DNA of 18,983 bases from CBIHLX01 sp966210935 (GTDB lineage: Bacteria > Patescibacteriota > Saccharimonadia > Saccharimonadales > Saccharimonadaceae): contig CBIHLX010000012.1 of assembly GCA_966210935.1 (NCBI GenBank), positions 1 to 18,983 of the forward strand, in the 5' to 3' direction. Within the stretch, counting starts at the first letter, position 1. The number at the start of each line of letters is the position of its first letter. Under the pieces are notes generated by a model that saw only the letters and a list, made by a program, of their open reading frames with translations, made no database searches and was not told where the DNA came from. The position numbers and the translations under genes were made by a program. Positions 12,505 to 18,983 of this stretch are shown piece after piece.

Positions 12505-13214
12505 ACGCTCAGCTTAATTGCCTCGAGCAGGTCGCGAGCACGAATGCGCAACTCGTCATCCTTGCGATTAAAGACATCTCCATGGTGAGCGATCTCGTCT
12601 GCAATACGCACCGCCTCATCCAGCTCATCATTCACGATAAAGTGATAGTACGGCACCTCAAGTGCGTGGGTCAGTTCGGCAATTGCACTGTCACGACGCT
12701 TTGGCCACTCGGCCTCAAACTCCTCCAAGGTGGCGTAGCGCGCCGCCAAGCGCTGCCGCCAAGCGCTGTAGTTTGGCGGCAAAATAAAGACTGCCACTAC
12801 TGACTGCGCCAAGTCCTTATATTCAGCCACCCCCTGAACATCCACATCGGTAATCGCAATTTTACGCTGGCCATACGACTGTCGCAACTCACTGACGCTT
12901 GTACCGTAGACCGTTCCGTGCACATACTTAGCTTCAATAAATTCTTGACCCTCAACCATACGACGTGCCTCGGCCTCGTCAATAAAATGATAGTCAACGT
13001 CAGCAACTTCTGGCACACCATTATTGCTACGCGGTGCACGTGTGGTGTGAGAAATAATATCCCGATAGTCACTATCTGCGAGCAATCGTTTTTTGATCGT
13101 GTCTTTACCGGCACCAGAAATGCCGACAAGGAGCGTAATATGCGTATTACGAACAAGATCGATCGCAGCATCAGAGGGTTGGTAATTTATAATCAAGTGT
13201 TCAAGCGTATCCAT
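12501..13214 (-). CDS. gmk: Guanylate kinase
   Basis: Phosphorylates GMP to GDP using ATP in nucleotide metabolism. From ATG 13214 it has 237 residues, longer than the usual about 205. The P-loop is GISGAGKDT (31-39), with Asp where most guanylate kinases have Ser. ISHTTRAPR (54-62), DVDYHF (72-77) and the segment EFIEAKYVHGTVYGTS (about 90-105) form the GMP-binding part. An N-terminal lead of about 25 residues and a C-terminal helical tail extend the core. A TTG at 13286 would add 24 residues overlapping lepA and is unlikely. The chosen ATG follows the lepA stop by 16 nt, with GAGGG almost touching it. TAAAAT lies 7 nt upstream and could be a -10 box. The gene ends within the hrcA CIRCE. Confidence 0.88.
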   Translation of the reverse strand: MDTLEHLIINYQPSDAAIDLVRNTHITLLVGISGAGKDTIKKRLLADSDYRDIISHTTRAPRSNNGVPEVADVDYHFIDEAEARRMVEGQEFIEAKYVHGTVYGTSVSELRQSYGQRKIAITDVDVQGVAEYKDLAQSVVAVFILPPNYSAWRQRLAARYATLEEFEAEWPKRRDSAIAELTHALEVPYYHFIVNDELDEAVRIADEIAHHGDVFNRKDDELRIRARDLLEAIKLSV

Positions 13215-13230
13215 TCCCTCTATTTTACCA

Positions 13231-15009
13231 CTAGTCACGCTTGAGCATGACCGTGAAGGCTTCAGACGGAATATCAACTTTACCAAAGCGCTTCATTCGC
13301 TTCTTACCCTTCGCCTGCTTGGCGAGCAGCTTCTTCTTGCGACTGACGTCACCACCATAGAGGTAACCAGTCACATCTTTTCGATAAGCCGAAAGATCGG
13401 CACGGGCAATAAACTTGCCGCCAATCGCCGCCTGAAGACTCACCTGGAAGCTCTGTCGCGGAATCACCTCCTTGAGCTTATCGACAGTCTCGCGACCAAG
13501 ACGCTGGCTCTCCGAACGGTGCGCCATCACACTGAGCGCGTCAACAATTTCATTTGCCACATAGAAGTCCACCTTCACAAGATCCTCTTGGCGGTAAGTA
13601 TCGAGTTCGTAATTAAAGCTACCGTAACCACTAGTTACCGACTTGAGTTGATCGTAGAAATCGGTCAAGAGATTGGCAAGTGGCGCTTCAAAGCTAATCA
13701 GAGCCCGCTCATCAATGTAGCTGAGGTTCTTCTGCAGACCACGCTTACCGACAATCAGCTGAATCACCGCGCCAATGTACTCTTGCGGTACGACGATCTC
13801 GCCCTTGATCCACGGCTCACGAATCTCTGAAATCTTCGACGGGTCAGGCAGATCACTGGCTGACTTGATGTCGACTTCTTCGCCGTTGTTCAAAATAATG
13901 TGGTAGTCAGTCGAGGGGTTAGTGACGACAAGATCAAGATTATATTCACGCTCCAAACGCTCACGAATAATATCCATATGCAGAAGTCCCAAGAAACCAA
14001 TGCGCACACCAAAGCCGAGAACCGGCGAATTTTCCGGCTCAAACTGAAGCGCACTGTCACTAAGGCTCAACTTCTCAACCGCATCTTTAAGGTCTTGGTA
14101 GTCTTCGTTTGATACCGGGAAAAAGCCAGCGTACACAAATGGCTTAACGTGCTGGTAGCCCGGCAGTGGCTGTTCAGCATGCGCACGACGAACGGTAACG
14201 GTATCACCGACACGGGCGTCACGAGTCGTCTTTAGGTTGGTGACGATATACCCGATTTCACCTGTCGCGATGTCCTCTTCGGCCTTCATCGTCGGGTTAA
14301 GCGCGCCGACTTCGAGAGCAATTCCATGCGCACCTGTTGCAAGCATTTCGATTGTATCACCCTTCTTGATCGCACCATCAACGACACGGGTATAGAGAAT
14401 CACGCCGCGATAGTCATCGTAGTAACTATCAAAGATCAGAGCGCGAGTCGGAGCTGTCGTTTCACCTTGCGGCGGAGCGATACGCTCCAGCACAGCATCA
14501 AGCACCTCCGGTACTCCCTCGCCAGTCTTGGCACTGATCTTTAAGATGTCGCTTTCATCACAGCCAAGCAGATTAATAATCTCCGCCGAAACACGTGGCA
14601 CGTCAGCAGCCGGCAAGTCGATTTTATTCAGCACCGGAATAATCGTTAGATCGGCCGCCAGCGCTAGGTACACATTAGCGAGTGTCTGCGCCTGGATACC
14701 CTGACTAGCGTCAACTACCAAAATAGCACCTTCACAAGCTTCAAGCGAGCGGCTCACTTCATAGCTAAAGTCAACATGCCCTGGGGTATCAATCAGATTT
14801 AAGTCATGGTCTTTATAGCGCATACGAACCGGGGCCAGCTTAATGGTAATCCCCTTCTCACGCTCAAGATCCATACTATCAAGCAGCTGCGATTTCATAT
14901 CGCGCTTTTCAACTGTGCTCGTCATTTCCATCATGCGGTCAGCCAAGGTCGACTTACCATGATCAATGTGAGCAATAATACAAAAATTTCTAATCTGTTG
15001 CTGCTTCAT
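13231..15009 (-). CDS. lepA: Elongation factor 4 (LepA)
   Basis: Ribosome-binding GTPase that acts on translating or stalled ribosomes. From ATG 15009 it has 592 residues, the usual family size. GTPase motifs are AHIDHGKST (13-21), GITI (53-56), DTPGHVD (74-80) and NKID (128-131). The EF-G-like domains follow, and the LepA-specific C-terminal domain includes VSRKKKLLAKQAKGKKRMKR near the end. An in-frame TTG at 15024 would add five residues but lies within the predicted -10 box, so the ATG is chosen. The adjacent upstream gene, murJ, ends 89 nt before this ATG; that gap holds an extended -10 promoter and a possible weak hairpin (CGAGGAGAG...CTCTC near 15045-15066). gmk follows 16 nt downstream. 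Confidence 0.96.
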   Translation of the reverse strand: MKQQQIRNFCIIAHIDHGKSTLADRMMEMTSTVEKRDMKSQLLDSMDLEREKGITIKLAPVRMRYKDHDLNLIDTPGHVDFSYEVSRSLEACEGAILVVDASQGIQAQTLANVYLALAADLTIIPVLNKIDLPAADVPRVSAEIINLLGCDESDILKISAKTGEGVPEVLDAVLERIAPPQGETTAPTRALIFDSYYDDYRGVILYTRVVDGAIKKGDTIEMLATGAHGIALEVGALNPTMKAEEDIATGEIGYIVTNLKTTRDARVGDTVTVRRAHAEQPLPGYQHVKPFVYAGFFPVSNEDYQDLKDAVEKLSLSDSALQFEPENSPVLGFGVRIGFLGLLHMDIIRERLEREYNLDLVVTNPSTDYHIILNNGEEVDIKSASDLPDPSKISEIREPWIKGEIVVPQEYIGAVIQLIVGKRGLQKNLSYIDERALISFEAPLANLLTDFYDQLKSVTSGYGSFNYELDTYRQEDLVKVDFYVANEIVDALSVMAHRSESQRLGRETVDKLKEVIPRQSFQVSLQAAIGGKFIARADLSAYRKDVTGYLYGGDVSRKKKLLAKQAKGKKRMKRFGKVDIPSEAFTVMLKRD

Positions 15010-15023
15010 ACTTCCAGAGGTCA

Positions 15024-15032
15024 ATTATACCA
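15024..15032 (-). promoter_or_regulatory. Extended -10 promoter of lepA
   Basis: Minus-strand TGGTATAAT is a perfect extended -10 (TGnTATAAT). No good -35 is seen, which is normal for this promoter type. The predicted start near 15017 leaves a leader of about 8 nt before ATG 15009, too short for a normal ribosome site. Confidence 0.6.
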
Positions 15033-15098
15033 CGACGAGCTCTAGAGAGATAACCGACCTCTCCTCGAGTCGCGCTATTCCATGCAATGCTTGGCTTA

Positions 15099-16727
15099 CT
15101 ACTTACCTAGGTTCTGGCTAAACAATATCTTGCGAGCACGGGCGATAATCGGCCTCGCCTCCTCAAGCTTCAGCATATGACAAAAGGCAACGTACGACGC
15201 CATACTGAGTCCGGCGATGATAAAGAACTTCGGAAAAGTCGTGTAAAAGCCTTCATTATCTCCCTGCAGCTGAAAGAGCTGCACGCAGGTATAGCTAATT
15301 ACCGACATAAACCCAGTAGCACTTACCATACGTGCTATGGCGTGCGTAAAAACACGGTCAAACAGACCGTTGATGCGCTTCGCCATGATCACGAACAAGA
15401 TGGCCACCTCAACTGCCGCAACCAGCGACTGCGCAAAGGCCAAGCCATACGCACCAAGCTCAAGAGTGATTGCAAACCAAATTGCGAGGACGATATTGAG
15501 TGCAATTGTAAAAATTGAAATATACATTGGCGTCTTGGTATCCTGCTGGGCGTAGAAGGTACGGGCTGCAATGTGATAAATCGAACGGAACAGGATCGCT
15601 ATCACCAGCGCACCCAAGAGCCCTGCCATCAGTACGTCACCACCGTTTTTAATGAAGTTTACAAGATAACCACGCGTAAAGAACGTAATCACACTCACCG
15701 GTAGCACCAGCCAGATAATCACGCGTAGAATTGTCTGCAGCTCTTTCTTAAACAGATCGGCGCGACCCTGACTCAGTCGCTCTGTCATGCGAGGGAAAGC
15801 TGCCGTGCTAATGGCCACGCCAATCAAGTTAATTGGCGCCATATGGAGTGTTGATGCCTGATTGTACGCAACAAGCGTACCCGCCTGGAAACGTGAGGCG
15901 ATGTTCGTCTCAGCAATACCCACCAGATAATCCATACCCTGGTCAAGCGAGCGCGCCGGCAGTAGCGACAGTACTTTACGAAAACCTTTATTTTTCCAAT
16001 AAATCTTAAATCGATAATCGAAACCAAGACCCACCAGACCAATCGAACTGACAATCAACTGCAACATTGCACCGAGGACTACACCTAGCGCAACACCCAT
16101 AATACCGCCTTCAAAGAGCACTGTGTCGCCAATGTAAATACCGCCTGTGAAGACCTTGATACCGATAATGATACCGATGTTATAAAGGATTGGTGCCATA
16201 GCGTAAAATGTAAATCGCCCCACCGCCTGCTGAATACTGGCAATCACCGTTGCCACTGCAAAGAGCAGCGGGTTAACCGCAATCACCCTGGTCATACTAA
16301 TCGCAAGTGCCATACCCGATTCACTGAGACCCGGCGCAATCACATAGCGCATAAGTGGATCTGCAAAGGCAATGATCAAGATACTAGCAACCAAGGTTAC
16401 TAGGGCCATGAAGTTGATCATACTAGTCGAAAGCTGCCAGGCTGATTTCTTATTACCCTTCTGAAGACGCTGATTAAACACCGGGATAAAGGTGACCGAT
16501 AGCGCACCCGACACCAGGATAAAGAACATGAAATCCGGCACCGTAAAGGCAGCGATATAGGCGTCGTAACCAGTTGGATAACTATCGTAATAGGCGGCGT
16601 TCAAAAGACGCATGCGCCAGAATCCAAAGAGCAGCGACAAAAGCGAAGAGCCAGCTAGCAGCCACGCTGCCAGCTGGATAGTAACCTTCTTATTCGCCAA
16701 AGCGACGACGCTACGAACTCGACTCAT
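15099..16727 (-). CDS. murJ: Lipid II flippase MurJ (MVF family)
   Basis: Integral membrane protein that moves the peptidoglycan precursor lipid II across the cytoplasmic membrane. The 542 residues are almost entirely hydrophobic helices, consistent with the 14-helix MOP-superfamily fold. Family features include the first helix with an Arg pair (LLFGFWRMRLLNAAYY), SGALSVTFIPVFNQ, and APILYNIGIIIG in the middle. A later stretch, VGVAISTAAFPRMTE, matches the conserved MurJ segment VALATVLLPRLSR. The short N-terminal cytoplasmic tail is Arg/Lys-rich. The ATG at 16727 follows the ftsH stop by 20 nt and has no clear ribosome site. A peptidoglycan-making cell envelope is implied. Confidence 0.93.
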   Translation of the reverse strand: MSRVRSVVALANKKVTIQLAAWLLAGSSLLSLLFGFWRMRLLNAAYYDSYPTGYDAYIAAFTVPDFMFFILVSGALSVTFIPVFNQRLQKGNKKSAWQLSTSMINFMALVTLVASILIIAFADPLMRYVIAPGLSESGMALAISMTRVIAVNPLLFAVATVIASIQQAVGRFTFYAMAPILYNIGIIIGIKVFTGGIYIGDTVLFEGGIMGVALGVVLGAMLQLIVSSIGLVGLGFDYRFKIYWKNKGFRKVLSLLPARSLDQGMDYLVGIAETNIASRFQAGTLVAYNQASTLHMAPINLIGVAISTAAFPRMTERLSQGRADLFKKELQTILRVIIWLVLPVSVITFFTRGYLVNFIKNGGDVLMAGLLGALVIAILFRSIYHIAARTFYAQQDTKTPMYISIFTIALNIVLAIWFAITLELGAYGLAFAQSLVAAVEVAILFVIMAKRINGLFDRVFTHAIARMVSATGFMSVISYTCVQLFQLQGDNEGFYTTFPKFFIIAGLSMASYVAFCHMLKLEEARPIIARARKILFSQNLGK

Positions 16728-16747
16728 GTCAGATCAGATTAGCCGAG

Positions 16748-18607
16748 CTAGTAAAGCATGGCCTCCTTCGGCAGTTTTGTACTCTTGAGGATCTCGCGTA
16801 CCGCTTCTTCTTCGATCGTCTCTTCTTCAAGTAGGGCCTTGGCAAGCTTATCGAGGCTAGCACGGTTTTCATTGATCACCGCCTCAGCTCGCTTGGCAGC
16901 TTCTTTAATAAGCTGCTCAACTTCGCGGTCAATCTCCTTGGCCGTATCGTCACTGTATGGACGTTCGTGAGTAATTTTATCGAACACCATACCACCATTA
17001 TCCTCATGGAAGACCTGGTCACGCAGCTTATTGCCCATACCCTGCTCAATAATCATGTCACGAGCAATCTCGGTAGCCTTGCGCAGGTCAGATCCAGCAC
17101 CAGTTGTAATGTGATCGTCACCGTAGATGATCTTTTCGGCAACACGTCCACCAAGTGCACGAGCTAGGATATCCTTAAACTCAACGACACTGGTATAGCT
17201 TTTGTCCTCAGGCGGAAGGAACCATGTTACACCACCAGTACCGCCACGTGGAATGATCGTAACCTTGTGAACAGGATCGCTGTCTGGTAGGACATGGCCA
17301 ACGATAGCGTGACCAGCTTCGTGGTAGGCTGTAAGCTCCTTTTCCTTTTCGTTCATGACCTTTGTCTTACGCTCTGGACCAATTGCCACCTTTTCAAAGG
17401 CTTCAGTCAAGTCGGCATTGCTGATCTTCTTCGCATTACGGCGGGCGGCAATGATAGCTGCTTCGTTAGCGATATTCGCTAGGTCAGCACCGCTCGAGCC
17501 GGCAGTCTTAGCTGCCAAAGCATCGATCTTGACTGTGTCATCAATCGGCTTCTTCTTGAAGTGAACATTTAAAATAGCTTCACGATCTTTGCGCTCAGGC
17601 AACATGATATTCGTACGACGGTCGAAACGGCCAGGACGCAGGAGCGCTGGATCAAGTACATCGGCGCGGTTAGTTGCCGCGAGAACAATCACGTTTGTAC
17701 CGGTTTCAAAACCATCCATTTCAACAAGGATTTGGTTAAGCGTCTGCTCACGTTCATCGTGGCCGCCACCCATACCACTACCGCGCTTGCGGCCGACGGC
17801 ATCGATCTCATCGATAAAGATGATTGCCGGAGCATTCTTCTTAGCCTTAGCAAAGAGGTCACGCACGCGGCTTGCACCTACACCAACAAACATTTCTACG
17901 AATTCAGAACCAGAGATACTAAAGAATGGCACATTTGCTTCACCAGCAACCGCACGAGCTAGCATCGTCTTACCAGTACCCGGATTACCTACGAGCAATA
18001 CACCCTTTGGAATCTTCGCACCAAGGCTTTCGTACTTCTTTGGATGCTTCAAGAAGTCAACCACCTCTTCAAGATCCTGTTTAGCTGAATCGTTACCGGC
18101 GATATCATCGAAGAGTACCTTCTCTTTATCGATACCATAAAGCTTCGCCTTGCTCTTACCAAAGCCCATGGCCTGGTTATTCTGACCTTGAGCCTGACGC
18201 ATCATAAACATGAAGAAGGCAGCAATAAGAAGTACCGGAACGATAATCAGGGCGATATTCCAAAGAGTATTACCCGTTTCAGACGGCTGCTTAACTTCAA
18301 CAACTGTCTTGCCCTTTTCAAGACCCTGTTCGTAAATGCTACTGCCAGGTTCTTTAACAGAAACCTCTGTCGGCTTGTCTTCATTCTTCGGGGTCACTTT
18401 GATCTCATTACCCTGAATTTCAAGTCGCTTAATCTCGCCCTTATTGGCGCGTTCTGTCACTTCCGTAAGCGGTACGGTCTTTAAGCTATTCTGCGGTGAA
18501 GTTGCCGCAATCACTGCCAAAACCACGAATACCAGAATCGCCCAAAAAAGCGTCAGTCGTAAGGCGTTACTCAGCTTCTTTTTTGGTGGTTGTTGCTTCG
18601 TTGCCAT
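16748..18607 (-). CDS. ftsH: ATP-dependent zinc metalloprotease FtsH
   Basis: Membrane-anchored hexameric AAA protease that degrades misfolded membrane proteins and short-lived regulators. The 619 residues have two membrane helices (about 16-36 and 115-136) flanking a small extracytoplasmic domain. The AAA module has Walker A GNPGTGKT (207-214), the pore motif FVGVGASRVRD, Walker B IIFIDEID (262-269) and the second region of homology ATNRADVLDPALLRPGRFDR (about 311-330). The zinc site is HEAGH (429-433), with a likely third ligand, Asp507, in TTGAGSD. The ATG at 18607 begins MATKQQPPKKK, a positive N-terminus. An AAAGGAT lies about 14 nt upstream, a rather long spacing. It is a second proteostasis gene beside the DnaK system, but no CIRCE precedes it. 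Confidence 0.98.
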   Translation of the reverse strand: MATKQQPPKKKLSNALRLTLFWAILVFVVLAVIAATSPQNSLKTVPLTEVTERANKGEIKRLEIQGNEIKVTPKNEDKPTEVSVKEPGSSIYEQGLEKGKTVVEVKQPSETGNTLWNIALIIVPVLLIAAFFMFMMRQAQGQNNQAMGFGKSKAKLYGIDKEKVLFDDIAGNDSAKQDLEEVVDFLKHPKKYESLGAKIPKGVLLVGNPGTGKTMLARAVAGEANVPFFSISGSEFVEMFVGVGASRVRDLFAKAKKNAPAIIFIDEIDAVGRKRGSGMGGGHDEREQTLNQILVEMDGFETGTNVIVLAATNRADVLDPALLRPGRFDRRTNIMLPERKDREAILNVHFKKKPIDDTVKIDALAAKTAGSSGADLANIANEAAIIAARRNAKKISNADLTEAFEKVAIGPERKTKVMNEKEKELTAYHEAGHAIVGHVLPDSDPVHKVTIIPRGGTGGVTWFLPPEDKSYTSVVEFKDILARALGGRVAEKIIYGDDHITTGAGSDLRKATEIARDMIIEQGMGNKLRDQVFHEDNGGMVFDKITHERPYSDDTAKEIDREVEQLIKEAAKRAEAVINENRASLDKLAKALLEEETIEEEAVREILKSTKLPKEAMLY

Positions 18608-18665
18608 ATAAAATCTGTTAATCCTTTCAAATGCTAGCTGCTAAGAGAATAATCCCACTCCTCTA

Positions 18666-18695
18666 ATAATAGCATTTACCGCTGTGCTTCGACAA
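18666..18695 (-). promoter_or_regulatory. Putative ftsH promoter
   Basis: Minus-strand TTGTCG (18695-18690), 18-nt spacer, TATTAT (18671-18666) preceded by TGC, an extended -10 arrangement. The predicted start is near 18659, leaving a leader of about 52 nt. The -35 lies within the last codons of tilS. Confidence 0.45.
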
Positions 18696-18983
18696 CAAAA
18701 GTCCGCTTCGAAAACTTAAGTCGCACCGCACCACCCAGCTCAAAAACCGTCCCCGCCTTAGCAGTCTTCACCGCCAGCAGCGCTCGTTCGCACTGCGGTC
18801 GCGTTGGGCCACTGCCGCTCGCTCGCAGAACAGCCGCACGCAGCAGCTCATGTGCAACAGCTTCGTCGATATTCGTCAGAAAGTACCGGCTATATTCCTC
18901 GGCATCGCCTAACAAATGACGCGTTTCCCCTTCAATATCCCGACGCAACCGCCACTGTCTAGCCCATAGCTCCAAAAGTACCA
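18676..18983 (-). CDS. tilS: tRNA(Ile)-lysidine synthetase TilS, C-terminal part (cut by window edge)
   Basis: The reading frame stays open to the end of the window, so only about the last 102 residues are seen and the N-terminal PP-loop ATPase domain is outside. The visible part matches the TilS C-terminus: a helical stretch (HELLRAAVLRASGSGPTRPQCERALLAV) followed by the small beta domain KTAKAGTVFELGGAVRLKFSKRTFVVE. TilS converts C34 of the AUA-reading tRNA(Ile) to lysidine. A tilS-ftsH neighbourhood is common in bacteria and supports the call. A TTG at 18975 is in frame but is not a credible start. Confidence 0.75.
   Translation of the reverse strand, partial: VLLELWARQWRLRRDIEGETRHLLGDAEEYSRYFLTNIDEAVAHELLRAAVLRASGSGPTRPQCERALLAVKTAKAGTVFELGGAVRLKFSKRTFVVEAQR

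Noticed and set aside
13215..13286. TTG start extending guanylate kinase by 24 residues
   Set aside because: It would overlap the lepA coding region by over 50 nt, and the added residues look unlike a kinase N-terminus.
1..18983. CRISPR array, tRNA or rRNA genes, insertion sequence
   Set aside because: I looked for regular short direct repeats with unique spacers, cloverleaf-like segments and transposase motifs and saw none; the repeats found are all coding repeats or operators.
1..18983. UGA recoded as glycine, as in some CPR lineages
   Set aside because: UGA terminates genes in proper context (ABC ATPase at 4042, lectin-like gene at 8930), and all conserved proteins read through without in-frame UGA.

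Overview
All genes in this window lie on the minus strand, so the biological reading order runs from high to low coordinates: tilS (partial) - ftsH - murJ - lepA - gmk - hrcA - a 44-residue small ORF - grpE - a six-gene phage-tail-like cassette - ABC ATPase - ABC permease - dnaK. UGA is an ordinary stop codon here (for example in the ABC ATPase), which argues against the UGA-recoding Absconditabacteria/Gracilibacteria. The short HrcA, the divergent guanylate kinase, the tail-fibre-like proteins of the 'PGSDxGxWGDILN' type and the compact housekeeping block suggest a Patescibacteria (CPR) genome, most likely Saccharibacteria. That assignment is inference from recalled family patterns, not a search.

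Region 11.1-19.0 kb is a dense housekeeping block: tRNA-lysidine synthetase (C-terminal part), the membrane protease FtsH, the lipid II flippase MurJ, the elongation factor LepA/EF4, guanylate kinase, and the heat-shock repressor HrcA with the DnaK nucleotide-exchange factor GrpE. Between hrcA and grpE sits an overlooked 44-codon gene (11616-11750) with a strong Shine-Dalgarno. It encodes a highly hydrophobic peptide built of three 11-residue repeats. It is the most unusual item in the window.

Region 4.9-11.1 kb is a cassette of six structural proteins: two tandem lectin-like paralogues, a short protein of 18-residue repeats, a tail-fibre-like repeat protein, a third lectin-like relative, and a duplicated-domain protein. 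There are no capsid, terminase, portal, integrase or lysis genes, and none of the six has a recognisable signal peptide. Two of the proteins share an 18-residue repeat module ending in a Tyr-Arg-Gly-Trp-Gly cap, which suggests a common attachment or assembly function.

Region 0-4.9 kb has a MacB/LolCDE-like ABC transporter (ATPase and FtsX-type permease overlapping by 4 nt) followed by dnaK. The heat-shock genes form a split regulon: hrcA-ORF44-grpE and dnaK are about 9 kb apart, each with its own HrcA operator (CIRCE). dnaK carries a perfect CIRCE plus a second degenerate one, each overlapping a separate promoter. The hrcA CIRCE overlaps the gmk stop codon, and its embedded promoter predicts a leaderless hrcA mRNA.
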